In this document: positions 1 through 8,053 of the stretch, piece after piece | How the letters are laid out: every line of letters starts with the position of its first letter | Position numbering within the stretch: the first letter of the stretch is position 1 | Source of the DNA: P36-A1 sp049478495 | GTDB taxonomy: Bacteria > Bacillota_I > Bacilli_A > JAJDGJ01 | DNA: 64,000 bases | Reading direction: 5' to 3' | NCBI RefSeq assembly: GCF_049478495.1 | Contig: NZ_CP168083.1 | Span: forward strand, 806,001-870,000 | Program-made: the position numbers and the translations under genes | Notes under the pieces: model-generated | Seen by the model: the letters and a program-made list of their open reading frames with translations, nothing else | Database searches by the model: none | What the model was told of the DNA's origin: nothing

Positions 1-983
1 TTTTTGTACTATTAGCAGCTACAAAAGTTAGAGAAAAAATTATTAATGCGATACCATCTTCACTAAAATATGCTGTTAGTGCTGGAGTTGGTCTATTCAT
101 TACCTTTGTAGGACTACAAGGATCTGGAATAATTGTAGCTAGTGAATCAACATTAGTAACATTAGGACCACTAAATGATCCAAATGTAATATTAGCTGCA
201 TTTGGTATCGTATTAACTCTTGTTTTAGTTGCTAGAAAAGTAAAAGGTGGTATTTTTATCGGACTTTTACTAACTGCAGTTGCTGGTATGGCTTTTGGAG
301 TAGTTGATGTACCAACTAAAATAGTTGGATCAATACCAAGTTTAGAACCAATTGCTTTCAAACTATTTGATTTTAATGTTTTTGATCTAATGAAAACTAG
401 TAGTTTTTGGTTCTTAGTATTTTCAGCATTATTCTTAGACTTCTTTGATACAGCAGGAACATTAATGGGTGTTGCTACTAGAGCAGGATTATTAGATGAT
501 GAAGGTAAATTAATTGATAGTGATAAAGCATTAATGTCAGATGCAACAGCAACAACAATTGGTGCAGTTATTGGAACTAGTTCAGTAACAAGTTATGCAG
601 AGAGTGTTGTAGGTGTAGAAGCAGGTGGAAGAACAGGTCTAACAGCATTAACAACATCATTTTGCTTTTTACTTGCACTATTCTTTTCACCATTACTATC
701 AGTAATAACATCAGCGGTAACAGCTCCTGCATTAATAAGTGTTGGTGCTATGATGATGTCTAGTAATAAACATGTAAATTATGATGATTTCTCAGATGCA
801 TGTGCAAGTTTTTTAACAATGGTTTTTATGATACTAGCATATTCAATTGCTGAAGGTATAGCAGTAGGGTTTACAGTTTATGTAATCCTAAAAGTAGCAT
901 CAGGTAAACAAAAAGAAGTTTCACCAATTATGTATGGTTTAGCTGTACTCTTTATATTATTCTTTGTAAGTAAAGCAATGTAA
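1..983 (+). CDS. pbuG: NCS2-family purine (hypoxanthine/guanine/adenine) permease, 5' end outside window
   Basis: This is a membrane transporter for purine bases of the AzgA/PbuG branch of the NCS2 family. The open frame runs from position 3 without a stop, so the gene begins upstream of the window and the first in-frame ATG (288) is internal. Visible family signatures are an early GLFITFVGLQGSGIIV stretch, a DFFDTAGTLMGVATRAG segment, and a block containing SSVTSYAESVVGVEAGGRTG typical of the substrate-binding half. The rest is long hydrophobic helices. It is followed by a rho-independent terminator and then purB, which fits purine salvage beside purine synthesis. Any purine riboswitch would lie upstream and cannot be seen. 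Family is certain; the exact base transported is not. Confidence 0.9.
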   Translation, partial: FVLLAATKVREKIINAIPSSLKYAVSAGVGLFITFVGLQGSGIIVASESTLVTLGPLNDPNVILAAFGIVLTLVLVARKVKGGIFIGLLLTAVAGMAFGVVDVPTKIVGSIPSLEPIAFKLFDFNVFDLMKTSSFWFLVFSALFLDFFDTAGTLMGVATRAGLLDDEGKLIDSDKALMSDATATTIGAVIGTSSVTSYAESVVGVEAGGRTGLTALTTSFCFLLALFFSPLLSVITSAVTAPALISVGAMMMSSNKHVNYDDFSDACASFLTMVFMILAYSIAEGIAVGFTVYVILKVASGKQKEVSPIMYGLAVLFILFFVSKAM

Positions 984-1000
984 TTATTTTACAAATAAAA

Positions 1001-1024
1001 AGGGATACTTTTGTATTCCTTTTT
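1001..1024 (+). terminator. Rho-independent terminator after the purine permease
   Basis: An 8-bp stem (1001-1008 with 1013-1020, one G-T pair) with a TTTT loop is followed by a short T run. It lies 18 bases after the permease stop. Confidence 0.8.
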
Positions 1025-1097
1025 CTAATTATACTTATTTTTTAAACATATATATGTTAATATATTAATATATAACTTAATAGAAGGAAGTGGACTT

Positions 1098-2405
1098 ATG
1101 ATTAAACGTTATAGTACAAAAGAAATGGAAGCAATATGGAATGATAATTCAAAATTCGATTCATGGTTGAAAGTTGAAATTTTAGCTTCAGAAGCTTGGA
1201 ATAAACTAGGTACAGTACCAGATACAGATTTAGAATTAATCAAAGAAAAAGCAAAGTTTGATGTCAATAGAATTTATGAAATTGAACAATCAACAAGACA
1301 TGATGTAATTGCCTTTACAAGAACTGTTTCTGAATCACTTGGATATGAAAAGAAATGGATACATTATGGACTAACAAGCACAGATGTAGTTGATACAGCT
1401 TTAGGTTATCAAATAAGTCTTGCAAATGAATTAATAGAAGCTGAATTATATACTTTTGCAAACTCGCTTAAAACAATGTCAGAAAAACATAAATATTCTC
1501 CATGTATTGGAAGAACTCATGGTATTCATGCTGAAATTACAACTTTTGGTTTGAAAGTTGCATTATGGTATGATGAATTACAAAGAAATATAAAAAGATT
1601 TAAAGAAGCTAGAAGAATTATTGAATGTGGTAAAATTTCAGGAGCAGTTGGAACTTTTGGAAACACACCTCCATTTGTTCAAGATTATGTATGCCTAAAT
1701 TTAAATATTAATTCGGCAAACATCTCAACACAAATACTTCAAAGAGATCGTCATGCACAATATATGGCAACTCTAGCAATGATAGCTTCTCAAATTGAAA
1801 AAATTGGAACAGAAATTCGTCATTTACAAAGAACTGAAGTAAATGAAGTAAAAGAAGGATTTGCCAAAGGGCAAAAAGGTAGTTCAGCAATGCCACACAA
1901 AAGAAATCCTATTGGTAGTGAAAATATGGCAGGTTGTGCTAGAGTTATAAGAGGTTACATGGTAACAGCTTATGAAAATATTAATTTATGGCATGAAAGA
2001 GATATCTCTCATAGCAGTGCTGAAAGAATAATAATCCCTGATGGGACTACTTTGTTGCATTATATGTTAAAAAGATTTACAAACATACTAAATAACTTAG
2101 AAATTAATGAACAACAAATGTTAGATAATATTTATAAGACACATGGAGCTGTATTCTCAGGTCAAGTATTAAATGCACTAGTTGCAAAAGGACTATCTCG
2201 TGAAGAAGCATATGATATAGTACAACCAGTAGCTTTAAAATCTTATAAAGATGGACAGGATTTCCATACTCTATTATCTATTACTACTGCAGTAACAAAC
2301 ATAATGAATCCTAAAGAATTAGCAAATTGTTTTGATATTACTCATCATCTTAAGGAAGTAGACACAATTTTTAAACGTGTATACACTAACTCAAGAAATA
2401 GATAA
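1098..2405 (+). CDS. purB: Adenylosuccinate lyase
   Basis: Cleaves SAICAR to AICAR plus fumarate and adenylosuccinate to AMP plus fumarate in purine synthesis; a cytosolic homotetramer of the fumarase/aspartase superfamily. The 435-residue length is normal for the bacterial short form. The HYGLTSTDVVDTA motif, the catalytic-His region GRTHGIHAE, and the superfamily signature GSSAMPHKRNPIGSEN are all present. The ATG at 1098 is preceded by a clear GAAGGAAG ribosome site. The 3' end overlaps the next gene by 29 bases. The preceding intergenic strip (1025-1097) holds two back-to-back AT-only dyads, around 1045-1058 and 1057-1068, of unknown meaning. Confidence 0.97.
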   Translation: MIKRYSTKEMEAIWNDNSKFDSWLKVEILASEAWNKLGTVPDTDLELIKEKAKFDVNRIYEIEQSTRHDVIAFTRTVSESLGYEKKWIHYGLTSTDVVDTALGYQISLANELIEAELYTFANSLKTMSEKHKYSPCIGRTHGIHAEITTFGLKVALWYDELQRNIKRFKEARRIIECGKISGAVGTFGNTPPFVQDYVCLNLNINSANISTQILQRDRHAQYMATLAMIASQIEKIGTEIRHLQRTEVNEVKEGFAKGQKGSSAMPHKRNPIGSENMAGCARVIRGYMVTAYENINLWHERDISHSSAERIIIPDGTTLLHYMLKRFTNILNNLEINEQQMLDNIYKTHGAVFSGQVLNALVAKGLSREEAYDIVQPVALKSYKDGQDFHTLLSITTAVTNIMNPKELANCFDITHHLKEVDTIFKRVYTNSRNR

Positions 2406-3375
2406 AAGCATTAATAAAAAAACCTGGTCAATTGTCAATAGCATTACAAAAGCTAATGGTGAAGTCTATTTAATAGGCGGTGCCATTAGAGACATTGCAC
2501 TAGGTTTTTCTATTTCTGATTTTGATTTTGAAGTATATAATATCAAACTTTATCCATTGATTCTAGCAGTAAATAAAGATTCATATATTAATTTTAAATT
2601 CCAAACACTTAAATATTTAAATTTAGAGTTTTCATTACCTAGAATAGAAACAAAAATTGAAAAAGGTTATTCTGATTATAAGATTAATGTAGATATTAAT
2701 CTTAGTAGAGAATTAGCTATACAAAGAAGAGACTTTACTATAAATGCCTTAATGTATGATTTAAAAGCCAAAAAAATTTATGACTACTGTAACGGTTTAT
2801 CAGATTTAAATAATAAAATTCTTAAGGCAGTAAATTATCAAAAATATACTGAAGATTCTATTAGAACTTTAAGATTTTTAAAATATAAATTTAAGTATGA
2901 TTTTACAGTAGATGATAAAACATATAATTTATCTAAAAAAATGGCAAATCAGTTACTATTTCAACCAAGTAACATTATAAATAAATATTTAAGAACAATA
3001 ATAATATCAGATTTTTTTAATTTAAGTATCTTTCTTGATATTTTACAAAGTTTTTTTAAGATTAAAAATAATGCTATTTATATTAAAAGATATCAAAATA
3101 TTAAAACACATAATATTACATCAAATGATTATTATATAGTATTTTTTCTTATTATATTAAATAATAGTGAACACTCATCAAATGAATTAGAACAACTTAT
3201 AAATAAATTATTCCTTAAAAAAAGAGAAGTAGAGTTAGTACAAACATTATTAATAATCTTAAATGATAAAAACAATATTAATGATTACAGTATTAATGCA
3301 AAGAACAATTATAGAAAATATATTGAATTAGTAGAATATTTAAAGACAAAGGATGGTGATAAGAATGTTAAATAA
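2377..3375 (+). CDS. cca: CCA tRNA nucleotidyltransferase / poly(A)-polymerase family protein
   Basis: Class II nucleotidyltransferase that adds or repairs the 3' CCA of tRNA. Residues 34-39 read GGAIRD (the family GG-x-x-RD motif) and D48-x-D50 supplies the metal-binding aspartates. RRDFTINALMYD and the later EDSIRTLR motif (base-binding helix region) follow in the usual order. At 332 residues it is short, with a very Asn/Ile/Lys-rich C-terminal half and no recognisable HD domain. The best start is a GTG at 2377 inside purB; no good ribosome site is close, so the gene is probably translationally coupled. The neighbour miaA also acts on tRNA. A poly(A) polymerase cannot be excluded, but the two tRNAs in this window encode CCA, so a repair role is reasonable. 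Confidence 0.85.
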   Translation: MYTLTQEIDKSINKKTWSIVNSITKANGEVYLIGGAIRDIALGFSISDFDFEVYNIKLYPLILAVNKDSYINFKFQTLKYLNLEFSLPRIETKIEKGYSDYKINVDINLSRELAIQRRDFTINALMYDLKAKKIYDYCNGLSDLNNKILKAVNYQKYTEDSIRTLRFLKYKFKYDFTVDDKTYNLSKKMANQLLFQPSNIINKYLRTIIISDFFNLSIFLDILQSFFKIKNNAIYIKRYQNIKTHNITSNDYYIVFFLIILNNSEHSSNELEQLINKLFLKKREVELVQTLLIILNDKNNINDYSINAKNNYRKYIELVEYLKTKDGDKNVK

Positions 3376-4294
3376 AGTTATATGTATTGTAGGTGCTACA
3401 GGTATAGGTAAGACTAAACTATCAATTGAATTAGCTAAATATCTAAATACAGAAATAATAAATGGAGATTCTATTCAAGTATTTAAAGAAGGTAATATAT
3501 TAAGTGCTAAAGCAAGTTTAGAAGAACAAGAAGGTATTAAACATCATTTACTAGATTGCTTTGAATTAGAAAAAAGATTTGATATTGCAGAATTTAAAAA
3601 ACAAGCAGATATCTTGATAAATGATATAAATAAAAAAGGTAAAATACCAATTGTAGTAGGTGGTAGTGGCTTGTATATAAAGGCATTGTTATATGATTAT
3701 AAGCTTGATAACATTAAAGAAAAATCTCAAGATGTAGAACTTAAATATCAAGAATTAGACAATAATGAGCTATTTGAATATTTAAAAGAAATAGATTTAG
3801 AAGCATCTTTACCACTTCATCCAAATAACAGAAAAAGAGTATTACGTGCTATAGATATATATGAAAATAATGATGTAAAAAAAAGTGAATTTATAAATAA
3901 ACAAAACCATGAAATGGTTTATGATGCATTAGTAATTGGATTAACAATGGAAAGAACAGAATTATATAATATAATAAATTTAAGAGTAGATAAAATGTTA
4001 AATTTAGGATTATTAAAAGAAGTAGAAGATCTAACTAAAAGATATGATATTAATAGTGATTTTCAACTATTTCAAGCAATTGGCTTTAAAGAGTTTATTC
4101 CATATATAAATCAAGAGTTAGATATAGAAACAGCAATCGAGAAAGTAAAACAAAATTCTAGAAGATATGCAAAGAAACAAACAACTTGGTTTAATAATCA
4201 AATGAAAGTGAAATGGATAAATGTAGATGTTGAAGATTTTAACAATACAATAAAAGAGGCAAAAAAGTTAGTAGGAGAGCATTTTGATGAATAA
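3365..4294 (+). CDS. miaA: tRNA dimethylallyltransferase
   Basis: Transfers the dimethylallyl group from DMAPP to A37 of tRNAs reading UNN codons. The N-terminus carries a P-loop (GATGIGKT), then NGDSIQVFKEG (the family has DSxQVY), HHLLDCFELEKRFD, a GGSGLYIKALLYD motif, and the C-terminal QAIGFKEF and RRYAKKQTTWF blocks. At 309 residues it has the standard length. An upstream in-frame ATG at 3353 exists, but 3365 gives the canonical N-terminus and sits just after AAAGGATGGTGAT. It overlaps cca by 11 bases and the next gene by 8, so the three are one operon concerned with tRNA maturation. Confidence 0.96.
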   Translation: MLNKVICIVGATGIGKTKLSIELAKYLNTEIINGDSIQVFKEGNILSAKASLEEQEGIKHHLLDCFELEKRFDIAEFKKQADILINDINKKGKIPIVVGGSGLYIKALLYDYKLDNIKEKSQDVELKYQELDNNELFEYLKEIDLEASLPLHPNNRKRVLRAIDIYENNDVKKSEFINKQNHEMVYDALVIGLTMERTELYNIINLRVDKMLNLGLLKEVEDLTKRYDINSDFQLFQAIGFKEFIPYINQELDIETAIEKVKQNSRRYAKKQTTWFNNQMKVKWINVDVEDFNNTIKEAKKLVGEHFDE

Positions 4295-5015
4295 AACACA
4301 ATTTGATAGAACAAAAATTATCTTTAATGATAAAATAGATGAATTAGCTAGTAAGAGTGTAGCAATTGTAGGAATTGGTGGAGTAGGTGGCTTTGCTGTT
4401 GAAGCAATTGCTAGACTAGGTGTCGGAAATATAATAATTATAGATAAAGATATAGTTGATATTACAAACTTAAACAGACAAATTATTGCTTTACATTCAA
4501 CAATAGGAAAGAATAAAACTGATGTAATGGAACAAAGAATCAAAGATATTAATCCCAATGCAAATGTAATAAAATTAATGATGTTTTATAATGAAGAAAC
4601 ATCACACCGTTTATTTGAATTAAAACCTGATTTTGTAATTGATGCTTGTGATACTATTACAGCAAAAAAACATATTATTAAAACATGTTTAGAAAAAAGA
4701 ATTAAGTTTATTACAAGTATGGGTGCTGCCAATAAATTAGATCCAACTTTAATTACAATTTCAACATTAGATAAAACTAAAGAAGACAAAATAGCAAAAG
4801 TTTTAAGAACAACATTAAGAAGAGAAAAGGTAATAGGTAAAGTGCCAGTAGTCTATTCAACAGAAAGAGGTTTTAAAGCTGAAATAGATAAAAACCAAGC
4901 TGATGTTAAAAATAGAAAGGACTTACCACTTTTAGGTTCAGTACCTTATATTCCAAGTATATTTGGGTTAATGTGTGCAAGTTATTGCGCAAAAACACTA
5001 TTAGATGACAAATAG
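4287..5015 (+). CDS. tcdA: E1-like ThiF/MoeB-family enzyme, probable tRNA threonylcarbamoyladenosine dehydratase
   Basis: Adenylating enzyme of the ThiF superfamily. TcdA/CsdL members convert t6A37 of tRNA to its cyclic form. A Rossmann-type nucleotide motif (AIVGIGGVGGFAVEAIARLG) is followed by the IDKD-x-VD-x-TN-x-NRQ segment that binds ATP-Mg in this superfamily, and by DACDTITAKKHI. The 242-residue length and C-terminal LGSVPYIPSIFGL are as in TcdA rather than MoeB or HesA. ATG 4287 is chosen over the adjoining TTG at 4284 and follows GGAG. It overlaps miaA by 8 bases. The tRNA-modification context and the t6A operon at 37807-40263 support TcdA. Confidence 0.85.
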   Translation: MNKTQFDRTKIIFNDKIDELASKSVAIVGIGGVGGFAVEAIARLGVGNIIIIDKDIVDITNLNRQIIALHSTIGKNKTDVMEQRIKDINPNANVIKLMMFYNEETSHRLFELKPDFVIDACDTITAKKHIIKTCLEKRIKFITSMGAANKLDPTLITISTLDKTKEDKIAKVLRTTLRREKVIGKVPVVYSTERGFKAEIDKNQADVKNRKDLPLLGSVPYIPSIFGLMCASYCAKTLLDDK

Positions 5016-5028
5016 TCATCTTTTTTTT
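5003..5028 (+). terminator. Rho-independent terminator after tcdA
   Basis: The stem AGATGAC/GTCATCT (5003-5009 with 5015-5021) has a 5-base loop and is followed by eight T. The stop codon of the gene lies in the loop. Confidence 0.8.
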
Positions 5029-5037
5029 ATGGACTTT

Positions 5038-5066
5038 TTTACCATAGTGCAATATAATTGTATTAT
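5038..5066 (+). promoter_or_regulatory. Candidate sigma-A promoter for murI
   Basis: TTTACC (5038-5043), a 17-base spacer and TATTAT (5061-5066) lie about 50 bases before the murI start and directly after the terminator of the previous operon. Confidence 0.5.
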
Positions 5067-5115
5067 AAATAAATGTATGTATTATAAAAGTAGGAAATAT
5101 GAAAGGAAGATTATC

Positions 5116-5925
5116 ATGAATAATAGCCCTATTGGAATTTTTGATTCTGGAGTAGGTGGATTAAGCGTATTGAAAAAAGTAGTTAAAGTTTTACCAAATG
5201 AAAGTATAGTATATTTTGCAGATACTGCAAGATGTCCTTATGGACCTAAAACATTAGATACAATTTATAATTACAGCAAGCAAATTTGTAACTTCTTAAT
5301 ATCACAACACAAAGTAAAGGCAATAATAATTGCTTGTAATACAGCTACAATTGCAAGTATTGATAGATTAAAATTAGATTTTGATATACCAATTATAGGA
5401 GTTCCAGATTATGGTGCACAAGATGCAAATGAACAAACAATCAATAAAAAAATTGGTTTACTAGCAACTGATGCAACAGTTAATAGTAATTATTATCAAA
5501 ACAAATTAAAAGGATATGATCAAGAAAATATTATTATTGGACAAGGATGTCCAGAATTTGTTTTAGATGTAGAGTCAAATAACTTTGCAGGTGACACTGT
5601 TGAGAAACATGTTAAAGAGTATACTGAAGAAATGGTAAAAGAGGGTGTTGATACAATTATCTTAGGTTGTACTCATTTCCCATTCTTAAAAGATACTATT
5701 AATAAAGTTTTAAATAATTCTGTCAAGATTATTGATCCTGCAGATAGTACAGTCAATTATGTAGCTTCATATTTGAAAGAACATAATCTACTTGCATCTG
5801 ATAATAATAAAGCTAGTATTGAATTATTCTCTAGTTCAGATCACAATGAAACATTGATATCATTAATAAAAGGAATCTTGAATGAAGATAAAACAGTAAC
5901 TCAAATAGATATTGATACTTATTAA
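5116..5925 (+). CDS. murI: Glutamate racemase
   Basis: Interconverts L- and D-glutamate, supplying D-Glu for peptidoglycan. The N-terminus PIGIFDSGVGGLSVLKK, the first catalytic-Cys motif (AIIIACNTATIAS) and the second (TIILGCTHFPFLKD) are intact, giving both cysteines of the two-base mechanism. The length of 269 residues is typical. The frame stays open upstream, but ATG 5116 follows AAAGGAAG and begins the conserved sequence, so it is the start. It forms its own unit between two terminators. Together with the FtsW-like protein at 62344 it indicates that the cell makes a wall. It is immediately upstream of a glutamate uptake and fermentation locus but has no catabolic role there. Confidence 0.96.
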   Translation: MNNSPIGIFDSGVGGLSVLKKVVKVLPNESIVYFADTARCPYGPKTLDTIYNYSKQICNFLISQHKVKAIIIACNTATIASIDRLKLDFDIPIIGVPDYGAQDANEQTINKKIGLLATDATVNSNYYQNKLKGYDQENIIIGQGCPEFVLDVESNNFAGDTVEKHVKEYTEEMVKEGVDTIILGCTHFPFLKDTINKVLNNSVKIIDPADSTVNYVASYLKEHNLLASDNNKASIELFSSSDHNETLISLIKGILNEDKTVTQIDIDTY

Positions 5926-5948
5926 TAGTAAAAATTTATATATTCACT

Positions 5949-5973
5949 AAAAGTCTTGTAATGAGACTTTTTT
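5949..5973 (+). terminator. Rho-independent terminator after murI
   Basis: The 8-bp stem AAAAGTCT/AGACTTTT (5949-5956 with 5964-5971) has a 7-base loop and a T run. Confidence 0.8.
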
Positions 5974-6314
5974 ATTATATATTATAAAACTTAATAATAA
6001 TTTATAAAGCAAAAATTAAGATTATATGAGTGTTAATACGAATAATTTATAAAGCTAAAAGTGAAATCTATAATAGATTTATTACAAAAACATCATTATC
6101 AATAGATATATGTTATATTTATTTGAAATAACTATATTATTTATTAATGTTTTATGAAATATATTAAACATTGATAATCTTATTAATAGAAATCATTGAA
6201 ATATATTAAATGAATATAACGTGAAATATATTAAAGTTTTATTAACTTTTACCGCTAATTGTATGTATATATATAAGAAATTATTTAAGTTATGCAATAA
6301 TTATCTAAAATCAA
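5974..6314. repeat. Intergenic region upstream of gltS1 with two families of short direct repeats
   Basis: No ORF is credible here. A 15-base unit AATAATTTATAAAGC occurs exactly twice (5996-6010 and 6041-6055, start-to-start 45). A second unit of 14 bases, TGAAATATATTAAA, occurs exactly three times (6155-6168, 6197-6210, 6222-6235; spacings 42 and 25). Both lie upstream of the best gltS1 promoter (6315-6343). They look like regulator-binding repeats, but no factor can be named. A third copy of the first unit, loosely similar, may lie near 7757-7771 before gltS2. Confidence 0.6.
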
Positions 6315-6343
6315 TTGATAATGTGTATACCCTGTGATATTAT
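6315..6343 (+). promoter_or_regulatory. Candidate sigma-A promoter for gltS1
   Basis: TTGATA (6315-6320), a 17-base spacer and TATTAT (6338-6343) form a good housekeeping promoter. It implies a 5' leader of about 125 bases before the gltS1 start. Confidence 0.6.
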
Positions 6344-6440
6344 GAATGTAGTTTATGGATGTATAAACAGTTCTTTTATGACTATATCGAAAAATTATAA
6401 AATGATTTAATACTAGTCAAAAGAAAAACAATTTTATGTA

Positions 6441-6458
6441 GTTATTGTTTTCAATAAC
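6441..6458 (+). promoter_or_regulatory. Hairpin abutting the gltS1 ribosome-binding site
   Basis: The 7-bp stem GTTATTG/CAATAAC with a TTTT loop ends two bases before GGGAGG. It has no T tail, so it is not a terminator. A stem this close to the ribosome site could stabilise the mRNA or affect translation; that role is inference. Confidence 0.5.
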
Positions 6459-6475
6459 GAGGGAGGATTTTTAAA

Positions 6476-7678
6476 ATGGAACCTATTCAGTTAACATTAG
6501 CAGAAACGGTTGGTTTATCGGTTGTAGTAATTTTCATCGGTAAATTTTTAGTCGCTAAGGTTGGATTCTTAAACAAGTTTCTTATACCTTATCCAGTAGT
6601 TGGGGGAATTGTATTTGCAATTGTCACTTTAATCGGTAAGCAAACAGGGATGTTTGAATTAACACTTGATACTACTTTACAACAGTATTTTATGGTTTGT
6701 TTCTTTACCACTGTTGGATTCTCAGCAAGCTTCAAAGTACTTAAAGCTGGTGGGATTGGAGTTATCTTATTCTTACTATTAGCCTTTATTCTTACTATCG
6801 TACAAAACGTAGTAGGTGTTGGACTTGCAACAGTTTTAGGTCAATCTCCATTATTTGGTATGGCAACTGGTTCAATTCCAATGACTGGTGGACATGGTAC
6901 AGCAGGTGCCTTTGGACCACTTCTAGAAGAAATGGGCTTAACTGGTGGTAACACTCTTGCTATAGCAGCAGCAACATTTGGACTTGTTTCAGGATCACTA
7001 ATTGGTGGACCAGTAGCAAGAAGATTGATTTTAAAATACGATTTAAAACCTACTGAAGAAGTACATGAAGATGCAGATGGTAACATTGAAGTTGATGGTG
7101 ATGAACCAGTATTATTAAACGAAAATAATCTATCATTAGCATTCTTCCAAGTTGCATTAGCAGTTGGAATTGGTTACTATGTTTCAGCAGCAATTGCATC
7201 AACAGGTGTTACAGTTCCTATTTATATTGGTTCAATGTTAGTAGCAGCAGTAATGCGTAATCTATTCAAAGATGGTTCACACTTTGAAATGAAGTTTCCT
7301 GAAATACAAGCATTAGGATCATTATTCCTTGCAATATTCTTAGCACAAGCTTTAATGAACTTAAAATTATGGGAACTTGCAGAACTTGCAATTCCATTAA
7401 TTGTAATTCTTGTTGCACAAGTAGTATTAATGGCTCTATATGCTTCATTTGTAACATTTAATGTTATGGGTAGAGATTATGATGCTGCAGTATTAGCAGC
7501 TGGTCACTGTGGATTTGGTTTAGGTGCAACTCCTAATGGTGTTGCCAATATGAATGCAGTAACTGCAAAATATGGACCAAGTACTAAAGCATTCTTTATC
7601 TTACCAATAGTTGGTGGATTATTCATCGACTTTGTAAATGCAGCGAATATTACATTCTTCTTAAATTTACTAGGATAA
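6476..7678 (+). CDS. gltS: Sodium/glutamate symporter (first copy)
   Basis: Imports glutamate with Na+ through the cytoplasmic membrane; ESS/GltS family (2.A.27). At 400 residues it matches the family length. Both family halves are visible: the first re-entrant loop around MTGGHGTAGAFGP, the FGLVSGSLIGGPVARRL block, and the second-half GRDYDAAVLAAGHCGFGLGA motif followed by ATPNGVANM. About ten hydrophobic helices are predicted, with an acidic cytoplasmic linker around residues 196-213. It is monocistronic, with its own promoter and terminator. A close paralogue follows at 8054. Its position directly before the glutamate mutase operon implies it feeds substrate to that pathway. Confidence 0.95.
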   Translation: MEPIQLTLAETVGLSVVVIFIGKFLVAKVGFLNKFLIPYPVVGGIVFAIVTLIGKQTGMFELTLDTTLQQYFMVCFFTTVGFSASFKVLKAGGIGVILFLLLAFILTIVQNVVGVGLATVLGQSPLFGMATGSIPMTGGHGTAGAFGPLLEEMGLTGGNTLAIAAATFGLVSGSLIGGPVARRLILKYDLKPTEEVHEDADGNIEVDGDEPVLLNENNLSLAFFQVALAVGIGYYVSAAIASTGVTVPIYIGSMLVAAVMRNLFKDGSHFEMKFPEIQALGSLFLAIFLAQALMNLKLWELAELAIPLIVILVAQVVLMALYASFVTFNVMGRDYDAAVLAAGHCGFGLGATPNGVANMNAVTAKYGPSTKAFFILPIVGGLFIDFVNAANITFFLNLLG

Positions 7679-7699
7679 TTAATTTTATAAGTTATAAAA

Positions 7700-7727
7700 A
7701 AGAGATCTTTGATTAGATCTCTTTTTT
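7700..7727 (+). terminator. Rho-independent terminator after gltS1
   Basis: The 9-bp stem AAGAGATCT/AGATCTCTT (7700-7708 with 7715-7723) is followed by a T run. Confidence 0.85.
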
Positions 7728-8053
7728 TGTAGCTCATTTATACGTATTTTTTGTGTTAATTATATAAAGCACATAAATTGAACATCTTTAAAAGATACGT
7801 TATATTATTTATATGTATTACACAATTTGTATTAATAGATATCTTAATATGAAAATTGATGGGGATATTGTCATATTTAATACAGTTAATATAATTTTAG
7901 TGAAAATTAACAGTAACTTCTACTTAGTTTTTAAATAAAAGTAAAATTATAAAAAAAATTGTAATTAATCTTATCTTTAATAATAAATTGTTGTGGTAAT
8001 ATAGAGCTAACAAATAATAAACACAATCATAGTGTTGAAAGGAGCAAAAAATT
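7728..8053. promoter_or_regulatory. Intergenic leader of gltS2
   Basis: About 325 AT-rich bases with no credible ORF. The best promoter I find is weak: TTGATG (7856-7861), 16 bases, TAATAC (7878-7883), which would leave a leader of some 160 bases. The sequence around 7757-7771 loosely resembles the 15-base repeat seen before gltS1, ending in the same ATAAAGC. The ribosome site GAAAGGAG lies just before the start codon. Confidence 0.35.

Noticed and set aside
5974..6240. CRISPR array or IS remnant in the repeat-bearing gap before gltS1
   Set aside because: The repeats are 14-15 bases in only two or three copies with irregular spacing and no cas or transposase genes.
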